Assembly: GCF_013415325.1 (NCBI RefSeq)
Contig: NZ_JACBYE010000012.1
Span: 1 to 64,000, forward strand
DNA length: 64,000 nucleotides
Direction of reading: 5' to 3'
Source: Sanguibacter inulinus
GTDB taxonomy: Bacteria; Actinomycetota; Actinomycetes; Actinomycetales; Cellulomonadaceae
Shown: positions 49,563 through 59,798 of the stretch, piece by piece
Position numbering within the stretch: position 1 is the stretch's first letter
Layout: each line of letters begins with the position of its first letter
Notes under the pieces: model-generated
Told to the model about the DNA's origin: nothing
Databases searched by the model: none
The model's input: only the letters and a program-made list of their open reading frames with translations
Made by a program: the position numbers and the translations under genes

Positions 49563-50156
49563 GGGTCTGCTCCTTCGTGGGGGACGGGGGGACGGGGGGT
49601 CGAGGGCCGGGACGGCGAGGAGACCTTCGAAGGACCGGCGGACGGTCACCTCGTCAAGAGCCTCGTCGGGGTGCGCCAGACGGTGGCTCCACCAACCCCA
49701 CAGCAAGGCGTTCACGGCGAGCCCGGTGCTCTTCGGAAGTCGGCCGTGGAGCATGGCGAGGGAGTCATCCTCGACCGCTTGGAGGACCGCGGCCACGTCG
49801 GGGTTGCGGATGCCGTAGTGCCGAATCTCCGCGTACAGGCGGATGTCGTCGAGCGTCGGGCTCGTCGCACCGACCGTTGCCTCGACCAGCACGTCGACGA
49901 TGTCTCCTGGTGTGCGCGCCTCGCGCAACGGTGCAGCGTAGCGGGGCTCGAGGTGGCTGCGGGTCGAGTCGAACGCACTCACGACGAGACTCTCGAGGGA
50001 AGGGAAGTAGTAGGTCATCGACCCCAGCGGTACCCCGGCGTGGGCGGCGATGCCGCGATAGGACGCCCCGGCTACGCCGTCGGCCGTGATCACCTCAAGG
50101 GTGGCCTGCAGGATCCGGTCGCGGCGTCCTGGGTCGTTGGGCTTGCCTCGGCGCAC
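49563..50156 (-). CDS. TetR-family regulator, in frame with the downstream oxidoreductase
   Basis: The TetR part covers about 190 residues with HTH GVAGASYRGIAAHAGVPLGSMTYYFPSLESLVVSAF and a helical effector domain ending near VRRSFEGLLAVPAL. It has no stop codon of its own: the frame runs through a Pro/Arg-rich link into the oxidoreductase start, giving a 529-residue open frame. On the plus strand the junction is G-tract rich (5, 6 and 6 G). A one-base change there would end TetR at a TGA overlapping the oxidoreductase ATG (ATGCCTGA). The start is a GTG with GGAGAAGAAGT upstream. Confidence 0.8.
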
Positions 50157-50180
50157 TTCTTCTCCATGTCTGACGTAGTG

Positions 50181-50194
50181 CGTACACTGGTACG
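50181..50194. promoter_or_regulatory. Palindrome between tetR and mmcQ, likely TetR operator
   Basis: CGTACACTGGTACG contains 5-bp arms (CGTAC/GTACG) around ACTG, flanked by further TACGTAGT and ACGTAGTG words. It lies in the divergent intergenic region and could control both the TetR-oxidoreductase unit and the mmcQ-rarA-esterase operon. Confidence 0.55.
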
Positions 50195-50222
50195 TAGTCT
50201 AGACCAGAAGAAGGGGATACGC

Positions 50223-50576
50223 ATGGATGGCGAAGCACTGCAGCGACATGCCCGCGAAGTCGCCGCGTCCCTGGAGGGCGTGAGCCACGGGCGTCCGTTC
50301 ACCCCGCACCTGGACGTGTGGAAGGTGCACGGCAAGGTCTTCCTCATCGTCACCGACGACGACCCGGACCTGCAGATCATCACCGTCAAGGTCGACCCGC
50401 CCCACGGGGACGCGCTGCGCCGCGACATCGAGACGATCACGGTCGGGCACTACCTGGACAAGAAGCACTGGATCTCGGTCGGGCCCGGGACGGGCGTCAC
50501 GAAGAACCTGATCAGCGACCTTGTGCACGACTCCTACGACCTCGCCGGAGACCGTGCGCGACAGGAGCAATCATGA
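50223..50576 (+). CDS. MmcQ/YjbR family DNA-binding protein
   Basis: A 117-residue protein of the MmcQ/YjbR (DUF419) family with a double-wing fold. Recognisable are SHGRPFTPHLDVWKVHGKVFLIVTDDDPDLQIITVKVDP and HWISVGPGTGVTKNLISDLVHDSYDLA. The ATG has GAAGAAGGGGATACGC upstream. Its stop overlaps the rarA start (ATGA), so the three plus-strand genes here form a coupled operon. Confidence 0.88.
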   Translation: MDGEALQRHAREVAASLEGVSHGRPFTPHLDVWKVHGKVFLIVTDDDPDLQIITVKVDPPHGDALRRDIETITVGHYLDKKHWISVGPGTGVTKNLISDLVHDSYDLAGDRARQEQS

Positions 50577-51919
50577 ACGACGCGCCGTCGCTGTTCGAGA
50601 TCGACGACGACTCGCGGCCCTTGGCCGACAGGCTCCGGCCCCGCACCCTGGACGACGTCGTCGGCCAAGAGCACGTCCTCGGCGCAGAGGCGCCGATCGG
50701 GCGCATGGTCGAGGCCCACAAGCTCGTGTCGATGGTCCTGTGGGGCCCTCCCGGGTGCGGCAAGACCACGATCGCGCGGCTGCTGGCTGAGCAGACCGAC
50801 CTGGCCTTCGAACCGCTCTCCGCCACGTTCTCCGGCGTCGCCGACCTACGAAAGGTGTTCCAGTCGGCTCAGCGCCGGCGCGAGATCGGGCAGGGCACGC
50901 TGTTGTTCGTCGACGAGATCCACCGCTTCAACCGCGCACAGCAGGACTCCTTCCTGCCCTACGTCGAGGACGGGACGATCGTCCTGGTCGGCGCGACGAC
51001 AGAGAACCCCAGCTTCGAGCTCAACGGCGCACTGCTCTCGCGCAGCCAGGTCTTCGTCCTCAAGCGCCTCGACGAACCCGCCCTCGACACCCTCGTGGCC
51101 CGTGCCGAGGACCTCCTGGGTGCACCCCTGCCGCTCACAGACGACGCCCGCCAGGCGCTGACGGCCATGGCCGACGGCGACGGGCGCTACCTGCTGAACA
51201 TGATCGAGCAGGTGCACTCCCTGCCCGCGCCCGTCGACCAGGCAGCGCTCACCGCCGCTGTGCAGCGACGCGCCCCGCTCTACGACAAGGCCCAAGAAGG
51301 TCACTACAACCTCATCTCCGCACTCCACAAGTCCATGCGCGGGTCCGACCCGGACGCTGCCCTGTACTGGTTGGCACGGATGCTCGAGGGAGGCGAAGAC
51401 CCCCTATTCATCGCCCGCCGCATCACCCGATTCGCCACCGAGGACATCGGCATGGCCGACCCGGGCGCTGTCCAGCAGGCACTGGCCGCGTGGGACGTCT
51501 ACGACCGTCTCGGCTCACCCGAGGGCGAGCTCGCCATCGCCCAGGCCGTGGTCTACCTGGCCACGGCACCCAAGTCGATCGGCGTCTACCGCGGCTTCAC
51601 CATAGCGACGGCCGCAGCGCGCAAGACCGGGTCGCTCATGCCACCCGCGCACATCCTCAATGCCCCGACCCGCCTCATGAAGGACCTCGGCTACGGCCAG
51701 GGCTACCAGTACGACCCCGACACCCAGACCGGGTTCTCCGGCGCGGACTACTTCCCCGACGCCATGGCCCGCCAGACCTTCTACGAACCCACCACCAGCG
51801 GGTACGAGCGCAACATCACCGAACGACTCCGGCACTGGGCCACGCTGCGGGAAGGCACCTCCACGATGCCCACCGATCCGAGGCCGACCGACACTCCATC
51901 GAGAGGACCAGTCACATGA
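50573..51919 (+). CDS. rarA: Replication-associated recombination protein A (RarA/MgsA)
   Basis: A 448-residue AAA+ ATPase that acts at stalled replication forks. Walker A is GPPGCGKTT, Walker B LLFVDEIHRFN, sensor 1 GATTENPSFELNGALLSRSQVF, and the C-terminal MgsA domain has HYNLISALHKSMRGSDPDAALYWLARMLEGGEDPLFIARRI and YEPTTSGYERNITERL. It is flanked by mmcQ and an esterase with 4-bp overlaps on both sides. Many actinobacteria carry rarA near alaS; this setting differs, so it might be an additional copy. Confidence 0.95.
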   Translation: MNDAPSLFEIDDDSRPLADRLRPRTLDDVVGQEHVLGAEAPIGRMVEAHKLVSMVLWGPPGCGKTTIARLLAEQTDLAFEPLSATFSGVADLRKVFQSAQRRREIGQGTLLFVDEIHRFNRAQQDSFLPYVEDGTIVLVGATTENPSFELNGALLSRSQVFVLKRLDEPALDTLVARAEDLLGAPLPLTDDARQALTAMADGDGRYLLNMIEQVHSLPAPVDQAALTAAVQRRAPLYDKAQEGHYNLISALHKSMRGSDPDAALYWLARMLEGGEDPLFIARRITRFATEDIGMADPGAVQQALAAWDVYDRLGSPEGELAIAQAVVYLATAPKSIGVYRGFTIATAAARKTGSLMPPAHILNAPTRLMKDLGYGQGYQYDPDTQTGFSGADYFPDAMARQTFYEPTTSGYERNITERLRHWATLREGTSTMPTDPRPTDTPSRGPVT

Positions 51920-53343
51920 CCACAACCCCCGCACCCCACGCCGTGCGCTCCTGGCTCGGGATCCCCTACGCCACCGCGAAGAGGTTCCGGCGCCCCGAGC
52001 TCGTGCCCTTCGACCCCGACCTGCCCTACAACCAGAAGGGCCCCGCCCCTCTCCAGGCCGGCGACGGCTCATGGCTCGAAGCCGACAACGGCTTCAGCGA
52101 AGACTGCCTCAACCTCAACGTGTGGGCCCCCGCCGACGCCGGCGACGAGCCGCTGCCCGTGGTCGTGTACATCTACGGCGGCGGCTGGATGATGGGCGCC
52201 AACACCCAGACCACCTCCAACGCCTCCGGACTCGCCGCGACCGGGCGTGCCGTCGGCGTCTCGATCAACTACCGGCTCGGCGCCTTCGGTTGGCTGTCCC
52301 TCTCCCAGCACGGCGGCGCCCTTGCCGAAGCGACCAACCTCGGGCTGCAGGACGTTGTTGCTGCGCTGAGCTGGGTGCGGGAGAACATCGCCCGGTTCGG
52401 CGGAGACCCCGACAACGTCACCGTCACCGGCCACAGCGCCGGCGCGTACTGCGCGCTCAGCCTGCTCGTCGCACCGTCCGCCGACGGCCTATACCACCAC
52501 CTGGCCGCGTTCTCCGGGATGCCAGCCCGCCAGGTACCGGCGTGGGGAGGCGAAGAGCGCGCGCTGGCGGTCCTGACCGCGCTCGGGGCGCAAGACGCCC
52601 CAGAGAAGCTCTTGGACGTCGACGCGAAGGTGCTCGCCGAGGCGATGGCCGCCACGCAGTCCTCAGACCCTGGCGCCGCGCACGGGGTGGACAACGACCT
52701 CGTCGCCATCGCCGACGACCGGGACCAGCCGAACGGGATCCTGGTCGACCACCCCATGCGGATCCTCGAGTCCGGTCAGCACCGCGACGTCGACATCCTG
52801 TTCAGCAGCACGACCCACGAGACTGACTGGTGGGTCCTGCACAGGACCGCGGACTTCGACCCGGGGACCATCGACGGCCTCGTCGAAGAGTTCGCCACCC
52901 GCAACCGCATCCCTCGCAGCCGCGCCCGGAGGATCATCGCCGCGTACGACGTCGAGGGGCGCACGCCCGTCGAGGTCCGCGGTGCGCTGCTCACCGACTT
53001 CTCCTTCACCCTGCCCCAAGCCCGCGGAGCCCTCGCGCACGCCGCAGCCGGAGGCACCGCATACCTGCTCTCCGTCGGGGCGGTCGAGGGCGCGCACGCC
53101 GTGCACGGCACCGAGATGCACGGCATCGTCGGCCAGCAGGCCCCCGGTGCCAGCCCAGAGCAGGTCACCCGGGACGCCTTCGTCCGCGACGCCCTCCTCG
53201 CACTGGCGTCGGGACGCAGGGACGAGCTGTGGGAGCCGGTCTCGACACGGCCTGTGACCAAGGGCATCGGGCACCCGCCCTACGACCCCACGATCCACGC
53301 CATCGAGGTGTTGCGCACGTTCGAGGGCATCGAGCGGCCTTGA
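51916..53343 (+). CDS. Type-B carboxylesterase
   Basis: A 475-residue alpha/beta hydrolase of the carboxylesterase/lipase family. The oxyanion loop is VYIYGGGWMMGAN, SEDCLNLNVWAP is the family signature 2, the nucleophile Ser is in VTGHSAGAYCAL, and the catalytic His is probably in EMHGIVG. No signal peptide is visible, so it is cytoplasmic, perhaps detoxifying ester compounds. The ATG overlaps the rarA stop (ATGA). A terminator follows. Confidence 0.92.
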   Translation: MTTTPAPHAVRSWLGIPYATAKRFRRPELVPFDPDLPYNQKGPAPLQAGDGSWLEADNGFSEDCLNLNVWAPADAGDEPLPVVVYIYGGGWMMGANTQTTSNASGLAATGRAVGVSINYRLGAFGWLSLSQHGGALAEATNLGLQDVVAALSWVRENIARFGGDPDNVTVTGHSAGAYCALSLLVAPSADGLYHHLAAFSGMPARQVPAWGGEERALAVLTALGAQDAPEKLLDVDAKVLAEAMAATQSSDPGAAHGVDNDLVAIADDRDQPNGILVDHPMRILESGQHRDVDILFSSTTHETDWWVLHRTADFDPGTIDGLVEEFATRNRIPRSRARRIIAAYDVEGRTPVEVRGALLTDFSFTLPQARGALAHAAAGGTAYLLSVGAVEGAHAVHGTEMHGIVGQQAPGASPEQVTRDAFVRDALLALASGRRDELWEPVSTRPVTKGIGHPPYDPTIHAIEVLRTFEGIERP

Positions 53344-53400
53344 GCACGACAGCTCGCACCGCGTGACCGATCCGCTCGAGCGGACGTCTCACACGAGATG

Positions 53401-53432
53401 AGCCCCCGACCCGCGATCCCGGGTCGGGGGCT
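53401..53432. terminator. Bidirectional terminator hairpin
   Basis: AGCCCCCGACCC (53401-53412) pairs perfectly with GGGTCGGGGGCT (53421-53432), extended by GAGAT and ATCTC further out. It separates the convergent esterase and cyclophilin-like genes. Confidence 0.88.
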
Positions 53433-53459
53433 GATCTCACGATGGAAAGCGGGCTGGGT

Positions 53460-53819
53460 TCAGGCTCGTTCGATGGTCATCGTGAACGAGTCTCCTGCGG
53501 CTGCGATCGTCTCGAGGCCGCTGGTGACGGTGCCCAGGTGCACGATGCCCGGTTCGGGGATCTCGAGCTTTCCGTCGTCGGCGGTGAAGAAGATGATGTC
53601 GTGGCTAGGGGCCCAGTACCCGATCTGGCCCACTGCGTACGTCAGGGCGGTCTCGGTGACGCCGTCGAGGGCGCGTGGGAGCGGGCCTGGCTTCTCTCGG
53701 TCGAACAGGTCGTACATCTCGACGGTGACTGGCAGCAGGCTGACGAGGTCGCGGCCGGCGACCGAGTCGACGATCTCACCGGTCGCTTCGCCGCCGGGTA
53801 GGCTGAGGCGGATCTTCAT
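53460..53819 (-). CDS. Cyclophilin-like fold protein
   Basis: A 119-residue protein, MKIRLSLPGGEATGEIVDSVAGRDLVSLLPVTVEMYDL onward, matching the small cyclophilin-like (Cyclophil_like2) family: VGQIGYWAPSHDIIFFTADDG and IVHLGTVTSGLE. The ATG at 53819 has GAAGGAGATCGACC upstream. It is 83 bp downstream of AKR2 on the same strand, an association often seen with aldo/keto reductases, so the two are probably co-transcribed under the TetR operator at 54.9 kb. Confidence 0.88.
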   Translation of the reverse strand: MKIRLSLPGGEATGEIVDSVAGRDLVSLLPVTVEMYDLFDREKPGPLPRALDGVTETALTYAVGQIGYWAPSHDIIFFTADDGKLEIPEPGIVHLGTVTSGLETIAAAGDSFTMTIERA

Positions 53820-53902
53820 GGTCGATCTCCTTCGAGGTTTCTGCGGTAAGTGTGGGTCTCCTGGAGGCAAGACCGGGCGCCGGCTTGCGCCTGAGCGGTT
53901 GG

Positions 53903-55162
<1,260 letters not shown>

Positions 55163-55168
55163 TCACCT

Positions 55169-55244
55169 CTCGCGCACCTGGGGACGGCCTGAGCTCTCTC
55201 GCTGCGCGGCTCCACCCGCCCACAGAGGCACGACGGGACCCACA
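55169..55244. repeat. 76-bp repeat, copy B
   Basis: Direct-orientation partner of 41588-41663, 65 of 76 bases identical by eye. See copy A for details. Confidence 0.8.
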
Positions 55245-55349
55245 TCTGCCTGGCAGGGCGTTCTCGGGTCGGTGCAACGGTTGTGGACAAGCCGGTTCGC
55301 TGCCGTGGCAGATCGAACGCCCGGAACGGGCGACCTCCGGGCTGTGAAG

Positions 55350-55380
55350 TTGCCTCTCCCCTGAGGGGATGCCTCATGCT
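55350..55380 (+). promoter_or_regulatory. MerR-type promoter with 19-bp spacer
   Basis: TTGCCT (55350-55355) and CATGCT (55375-55380) are 19 bp apart, the over-long spacing typical of MerR-activated promoters. The palindrome TCCCC-TGA-GGGGA (55357-55369) lies between them. The predicted start falls at the ATG at 55387, so the mRNA would be leaderless. Confidence 0.7.
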
Positions 55381-55386
55381 GAAGTC

Positions 55387-56187
55387 ATGCTTCAGATCGG
55401 AGAGTTCGCGGCGCTGACGGGACTGAGCGTGAAAGCGCTGCGTCACTACGAGCAAGAAGGGGTGCTCTGCCCCGCGGCTGTGGACGCCGTCAACGGGTAC
55501 AGGCTCTATCACCCGGGCCAGGTGCACGATGGTGTTGTCACCCATGCCTTGCGCAGGGCCGGCGTATCGCTACCTGCGGTCGCTGAGGTAATCGTCTCCG
55601 GTTCGGGCCGTGAGGCGCTGGTCGCGCACCAACAGGAGGTGGCAGCGACTCGACAACAAGAGGACCTGGCCTTCGACCTCGCCCGCCGTATCCTCATCGA
55701 GCTTGAGTTACCGGTCGACATCTTCGAACGGCAGATGCCAGCCCAGCCGTTCGTCGGGGTCATCCTGCCAGCCCCCACCTCTGACGACGACGTCGAGCGG
55801 GCTGATGCTGCGGCGCGCGAGTCGACGCTCGTCTCTCGCCTGATCGCCGAAGATCTCGGGCCCATCGGGCGCCCATGGACCTCGGCTCGCGCACGAGACG
55901 TCCAGTCGACCCAGTACCTGCTGTGCTGGCCTACCTCTCGTCCCGTGCCCCCGCAGTGGGCTCGCGCCGGCGAGATCGTAGGCGTGCTGCCCGAACGCAC
56001 CGAGCTGGTCACACGCAGACATGTCGAGCACGACACCACGTCGGGATCGCTGCACTCCCAGATGGTTGCCTTGTTCGGTGCCCTAGCCTCACGTGATGCC
56101 GACGTACGCGGGCTCGAGGTTCGCCAACAGGTCATGGGTCTCCGGGAGTCCAGCCACACTCTCGAGGTGGCCACAGACCTTCGATGA
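55387..56187 (+). CDS. MerR-family transcriptional regulator
   Basis: A 266-residue regulator. The N-terminal MerR HTH reads MLQIGEFAALTGLSVKALRHYEQEGVLCPAAVDAVNGYRLYHPGQV. A helical linker follows, and the C-terminal ~140 residues may be a GyrI-like or other effector domain, though no clear signature was seen. The ATG at 55387 is chosen over one six codons earlier because the MerR-type promoter and its palindrome lie immediately upstream. Autoregulation is likely. Confidence 0.85.
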   Translation: MLQIGEFAALTGLSVKALRHYEQEGVLCPAAVDAVNGYRLYHPGQVHDGVVTHALRRAGVSLPAVAEVIVSGSGREALVAHQQEVAATRQQEDLAFDLARRILIELELPVDIFERQMPAQPFVGVILPAPTSDDDVERADAAARESTLVSRLIAEDLGPIGRPWTSARARDVQSTQYLLCWPTSRPVPPQWARAGEIVGVLPERTELVTRRHVEHDTTSGSLHSQMVALFGALASRDADVRGLEVRQQVMGLRESSHTLEVATDLR

Positions 56188-56326
56188 GACGCGTGACCGC
56201 AGTTGCTCTCCTCGAGGCCGCGCACACGCACGTCGTGAGCCGATCTACCCGGGCGACGGCGCGGTCGGTGTGCGGGTGGGCGACGAGGGTCCCGCCGTCC
56301 ACCCGTGGTCGGGTGGAGCCACGGCG

Positions 56327-57655
56327 CTACGCCCGCTCCCGCGCGGGCTCCCGCCTCGAGACGACCACGTCACCGACGATCACCGAGAGCAGCACAGCGT
56401 TGGACACCCAGTTGAGCGTGAGAGGTGCTGCCCAGGGGTGCGCCGCGAACAGCGCGGCGACGGCGACGATGCCGACCAGGTGGGGGAGCGACCAGCGTCC
56501 GCCCGTCGCCCTGCGGAACAGCAGGTTGCCGAGCAGGTACACGGCGGCCGCCCCGCACACGAGGCCGGCCGTCCACGGGTCGCTCCCGTGCGTCGCGGCG
56601 CTGCCCGCGACAGTCCCGGCGTGCTCCGCGCCACCAGCACCACCTGTCGGGGCCAGCAGCACGAGCTCGTCGGCGACGGCCGTGAGCACGATCCCGAGGA
56701 CCAGGAGGAACGGCACGTAGGTGTACGCCGTCTGCGCGACCATCCCCGTGGTCGAGTCCGCCCGGGCGAAGAACTCCGTCGCGCGCCGCTCGGACCTGTC
56801 GAAGTACAGCAACCACATGAGGACCGTGCTCGCGAAGGCCGCCCCGAAGGACAGCAGGGTCACCGCCGTCACCTCGAGCTCGGCGAAGGCGGTCCCGGTG
56901 ATGATGATCGACTCGCCGAGGCTGATGATGACGAACAGGCTGACCCGCTCGGCCATGTGGTCCGCGCGGACGGTCCAGGTGCGCGGGTCGGTGCGGCCGA
57001 AGAACGGCACGGCGAACATCGCGCGCGGTCCCGCGTAGTCGATGAGCACAGCCGCACCCCACAGCGTCAGGCGCAGGCCGTCGTCGACGAGCGTCCCGGT
57101 GATCCACAAGACCCCGGAGACCGACACCCACGCGGTGATGCGCAGGAACCCGGCACCGTTCTCCGACCAGCGACGGTTGAGCGCCAGCGCCGCGAACACC
57201 GACCGCCCGACCTGGATGGTGACGTACGGGACGGCGAAGAGCAGCGCCTTGGAGTCGAAGGCCTCCGGGATCGCGCTGGACATCACCAGCCCGAGCGCCA
57301 TGAGGACGATGAGCATCGTGCGGACCGGCAGACGGTCAGGGTCCAGCCAGTTGGTCACCCACGTCGTGTCGATCCACAGGTACCAGACCGCCGCGCCGAG
57401 GATCAGCGTGTGCAGCAGGGTCTCCACGTCAGGGTGCGCGATGAGCGAGTGGGAGAGCTGGGTCACCGCGAAGACGAAGACGAGGTCGAAGAACAGCTCG
57501 ACGTAGCCGACCTTGTCCGAGCTGTGCCCGGCACCATGTCGCAGCAGGTCGGCCCGCAGCCCCCACGTGCCTGGGGTGCGCGCGGGGGCGGCGCTACGGG
57601 TGGGGTGGTCTGCTGCACCTGCGGTGCCGTCGGCCTCGGGGCCCAGGTCGCTCAT
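56327..57655 (-). CDS. Low temperature requirement protein A (LtrA)
   Basis: A 442-residue polytopic membrane protein of the LtrA family. Characteristic are VGYVELFFDLVFVFAVTQLSHSL near the N-terminus and HMAERVSLFVIISLGESIIITG in the middle, with about a dozen hydrophobic segments. The family is named from a Listeria mutant defective in growth at low temperature, but its molecular role is unsettled. It stands alone, convergent with the MerR gene. Confidence 0.92.
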   Translation of the reverse strand: MSDLGPEADGTAGAADHPTRSAAPARTPGTWGLRADLLRHGAGHSSDKVGYVELFFDLVFVFAVTQLSHSLIAHPDVETLLHTLILGAAVWYLWIDTTWVTNWLDPDRLPVRTMLIVLMALGLVMSSAIPEAFDSKALLFAVPYVTIQVGRSVFAALALNRRWSENGAGFLRITAWVSVSGVLWITGTLVDDGLRLTLWGAAVLIDYAGPRAMFAVPFFGRTDPRTWTVRADHMAERVSLFVIISLGESIIITGTAFAELEVTAVTLLSFGAAFASTVLMWLLYFDRSERRATEFFARADSTTGMVAQTAYTYVPFLLVLGIVLTAVADELVLLAPTGGAGGAEHAGTVAGSAATHGSDPWTAGLVCGAAAVYLLGNLLFRRATGGRWSLPHLVGIVAVAALFAAHPWAAPLTLNWVSNAVLLSVIVGDVVVSRREPARERA

Positions 57656-57854
57656 GGTCGCGATCTTCGCACGAGGGGCGAGCGCCTGGGGAGGGCGCCC
57701 GAGCGGCGAACCAGCCTCGCGCCAGCCCTGCGCTTCGTCGGCGTGGTGGTCGTCACCACAGCCCAGGTTGTGACCCCGTCAGATCGGCCTAGGGTCGAAG
57801 GACACCCAGCACCACCCCTGCCGGCCCCGCGCCGCCACCGAGAGGAGCACCACC

Positions 57855-58415
57855 ATGACCACCGACCTCACCGGCCGCCGCGTCCTCGCCGTCGTCACCA
57901 CCTACGGCGTCGAGCAGGACGAGCTCGTCGTCCCCCTCGAGCACCTGCGCTCCGCAGGAGCCCACGTCGACGTCGCCGCCCCGAGCAAGGACACCGTCCA
58001 GACCCTCGTCGGCGACAAGGACCCCGGCCGCTCCGTCGAGGCCGACCTCGCGCTCGCGGACGTCGACCTCGATTCCTACGACCTGCTCCTGGTGCCCGGG
58101 GGGACGCTCAACGCGGACAGCCTGCGCCTGGAGGAGAAGGCCGTCGCCGCCGTGACCACCTTCGCCCGCTCCGGGCGTCCCGTCGCCGCGATCTGCCACG
58201 GACCGTGGCTCGTCGTCGAGGCCGGGCTGGCCTCGGGCAAGACCCTCACGTCGTACCCGTCCCTGCAGACCGACGTCCGTAACGCCGGCGGCACGTGGCA
58301 GGACCAGTCCGTGGTCGCCGACACGACCGACGGCTGGACCCTGGTGACCTCCCGCACCCCGGATGACCTCGACGACTTCCTGCGCGAGGTCGACGCGGCG
58401 CTCACCGCCCGCTGA
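57855..58415 (+). CDS. DJ-1/PfpI family protein (type 1 glutamine amidotransferase-like)
   Basis: A 186-residue DJ-1/PfpI protein. Glu in YGVEQDEL and the nucleophilic elbow Cys in AICHGPWLV, followed by His, give the YhbO/PfpI-type catalytic site. These proteins act as stress-induced deglycases or hydrolases acting on methylglyoxal adducts; the role is debated. ATG with CGAGAGGAGCACCACC upstream. A strong terminator follows. Confidence 0.92.
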   Translation: MTTDLTGRRVLAVVTTYGVEQDELVVPLEHLRSAGAHVDVAAPSKDTVQTLVGDKDPGRSVEADLALADVDLDSYDLLLVPGGTLNADSLRLEEKAVAAVTTFARSGRPVAAICHGPWLVVEAGLASGKTLTSYPSLQTDVRNAGGTWQDQSVVADTTDGWTLVTSRTPDDLDDFLREVDAALTAR

Positions 58416-58449
58416 CAGCGCAGGGCGCCTGCGCGCCCGACGCGCTCGA

Positions 58450-58490
58450 GGGCTGTGGACAGCCGCCAGCACGGCGGATGTCCACAGCCC
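58450..58490 (+). terminator. Terminator after the PfpI gene
   Basis: GGGCTGTGGAC (58450-58460) pairs perfectly with GTCCACAGCCC (58480-58490), with an inner CCGCC/GGCGG helix, 34 bp after the stop codon. Confidence 0.85.
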
Positions 58491-58605
58491 TTCGTGTTGT
58501 GCCGACCCGGGGAGTCCCTAGGGTCGGATCAGGCCCGCCGGCCCGCGCACGACGTCGGCGCGCACCGGCACAGCGACACCGAGACAGCGACACGACGGAG
58601 GACCC

Positions 58606-59778
58606 ATGCCTGCCACCGGGGACAGCCACCCGCACCAGACCGGATCGACAGGCACCGACCCAGCCGGTGCGAGCAGGTCGACCGACGAGCCGTCAGGTCC
58701 GGCCGGCTCGGCCGGAGCGACGCACCCCGACTCGCCGACCGACCTCACCAAGAGGTCCTGGAAGCTGGTGCTCCGCACGAGCCTGCGTCAGTTCACGCGC
58801 GACCAGTGCCTCGACCTCGCCGCAGCCCTGACGTACTACGCGGTCCTGGCCTCAGCCCCCGCGCTGCTCGCCCTCGTCTCGATCCTGGGACTCGTCGGCG
58901 ACGGCGGACAGCTCGTCGACGACGTGCTCGGGATCGTCTCCTCCGTCCTGCCCGAGGAGACCCTCGCCACGGTCGAACCCCTCATCGACCAGGTCGCCAG
59001 CCAGTCTTCGGGCGCAGGCCTCGCCCTGGTCGTCGGTCTCGCGGGCGCCCTCTGGTCGGCCTCCGGGTACGTCGGGGCCTTCGGCCGGGCACTCAACCGC
59101 GTCTACGAGGTCGAGGAGGGGCGCCCGATCTGGAAGCTGCGCCCCGTCAACCTCCTCATCACCCTCGCCGTCGCCGTCGGCGCGGCCCTCGTGGTCGTCG
59201 CACTCGTCCTGTCCGGCGGGATCGCGCAGGCCGTGGGCGACACGATCGGGCTGGGCGGCGCCGCCCTCACGGTGTGGAGCATCGCGAAGTGGCCCGTCGT
59301 CCTGCTCGTCGTGATCGTCATGGTCGCGCTGCTGTACCACTCGACGCCGAACGTCAAGCAGCCCAAGTTCCGGTGGCTCAGCGTCGGGGCCGGCGTCGCG
59401 ATCCTCGTCTGGGCGATCGCCTCGGCAGGCTTCGGCATCTACGTCGCGACCCTCGGCTCCTACGGCTCGACCTACGGCACCCTGGGGACAGTCATCGTGT
59501 TCCTCCTGTGGCTGTGGATCACCAACCTCGCGCTGCTCTTCGGCGCCGAGATCGACTCCGAGCTCGAGCGCGGACGCGAGCTCCAGTCCGGCCTGCCGGC
59601 CGAGGGAACCCTCCAGCTGCCCCCGCGCGACACCCGCGGCATCGAGAAGCGCGCCTCCAAGGCAGCCGACGACGTCGCCGAAGGCCGAGCGATCCGTCTG
59701 GAGGCCCAGCGCCAAGGACGCCACAGCGACGAGACCGGCCCCGCAGACGACGACTCCCACCCCGCGCGAGGACGCTGA
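58606..59778 (+). CDS. YihY/BrkB family inner membrane protein
   Basis: A 390-residue membrane protein. A disordered ~45-residue N-terminus leads into WKLVLRTSLRQFTRDQCLDLAAALTYYAVLASAPALLALVSILG, the family hallmark, and about six transmembrane helices follow with WSASGYVGAFGRALNRVYEVEEGRPIWKLRP and YGSTYGTLGTVIVFLLWLWITNLALLFGAEIDSELER. The tail is charged. The family was once annotated ribonuclease BN but is now considered a transporter-like family of unclear role. The next gene begins 20 bp downstream. Confidence 0.92.
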   Translation: MPATGDSHPHQTGSTGTDPAGASRSTDEPSGPAGSAGATHPDSPTDLTKRSWKLVLRTSLRQFTRDQCLDLAAALTYYAVLASAPALLALVSILGLVGDGGQLVDDVLGIVSSVLPEETLATVEPLIDQVASQSSGAGLALVVGLAGALWSASGYVGAFGRALNRVYEVEEGRPIWKLRPVNLLITLAVAVGAALVVVALVLSGGIAQAVGDTIGLGGAALTVWSIAKWPVVLLVVIVMVALLYHSTPNVKQPKFRWLSVGAGVAILVWAIASAGFGIYVATLGSYGSTYGTLGTVIVFLLWLWITNLALLFGAEIDSELERGRELQSGLPAEGTLQLPPRDTRGIEKRASKAADDVAEGRAIRLEAQRQGRHSDETGPADDDSHPARGR

Positions 59779-59798
59779 CCCGTACCTACCATCAGGAG

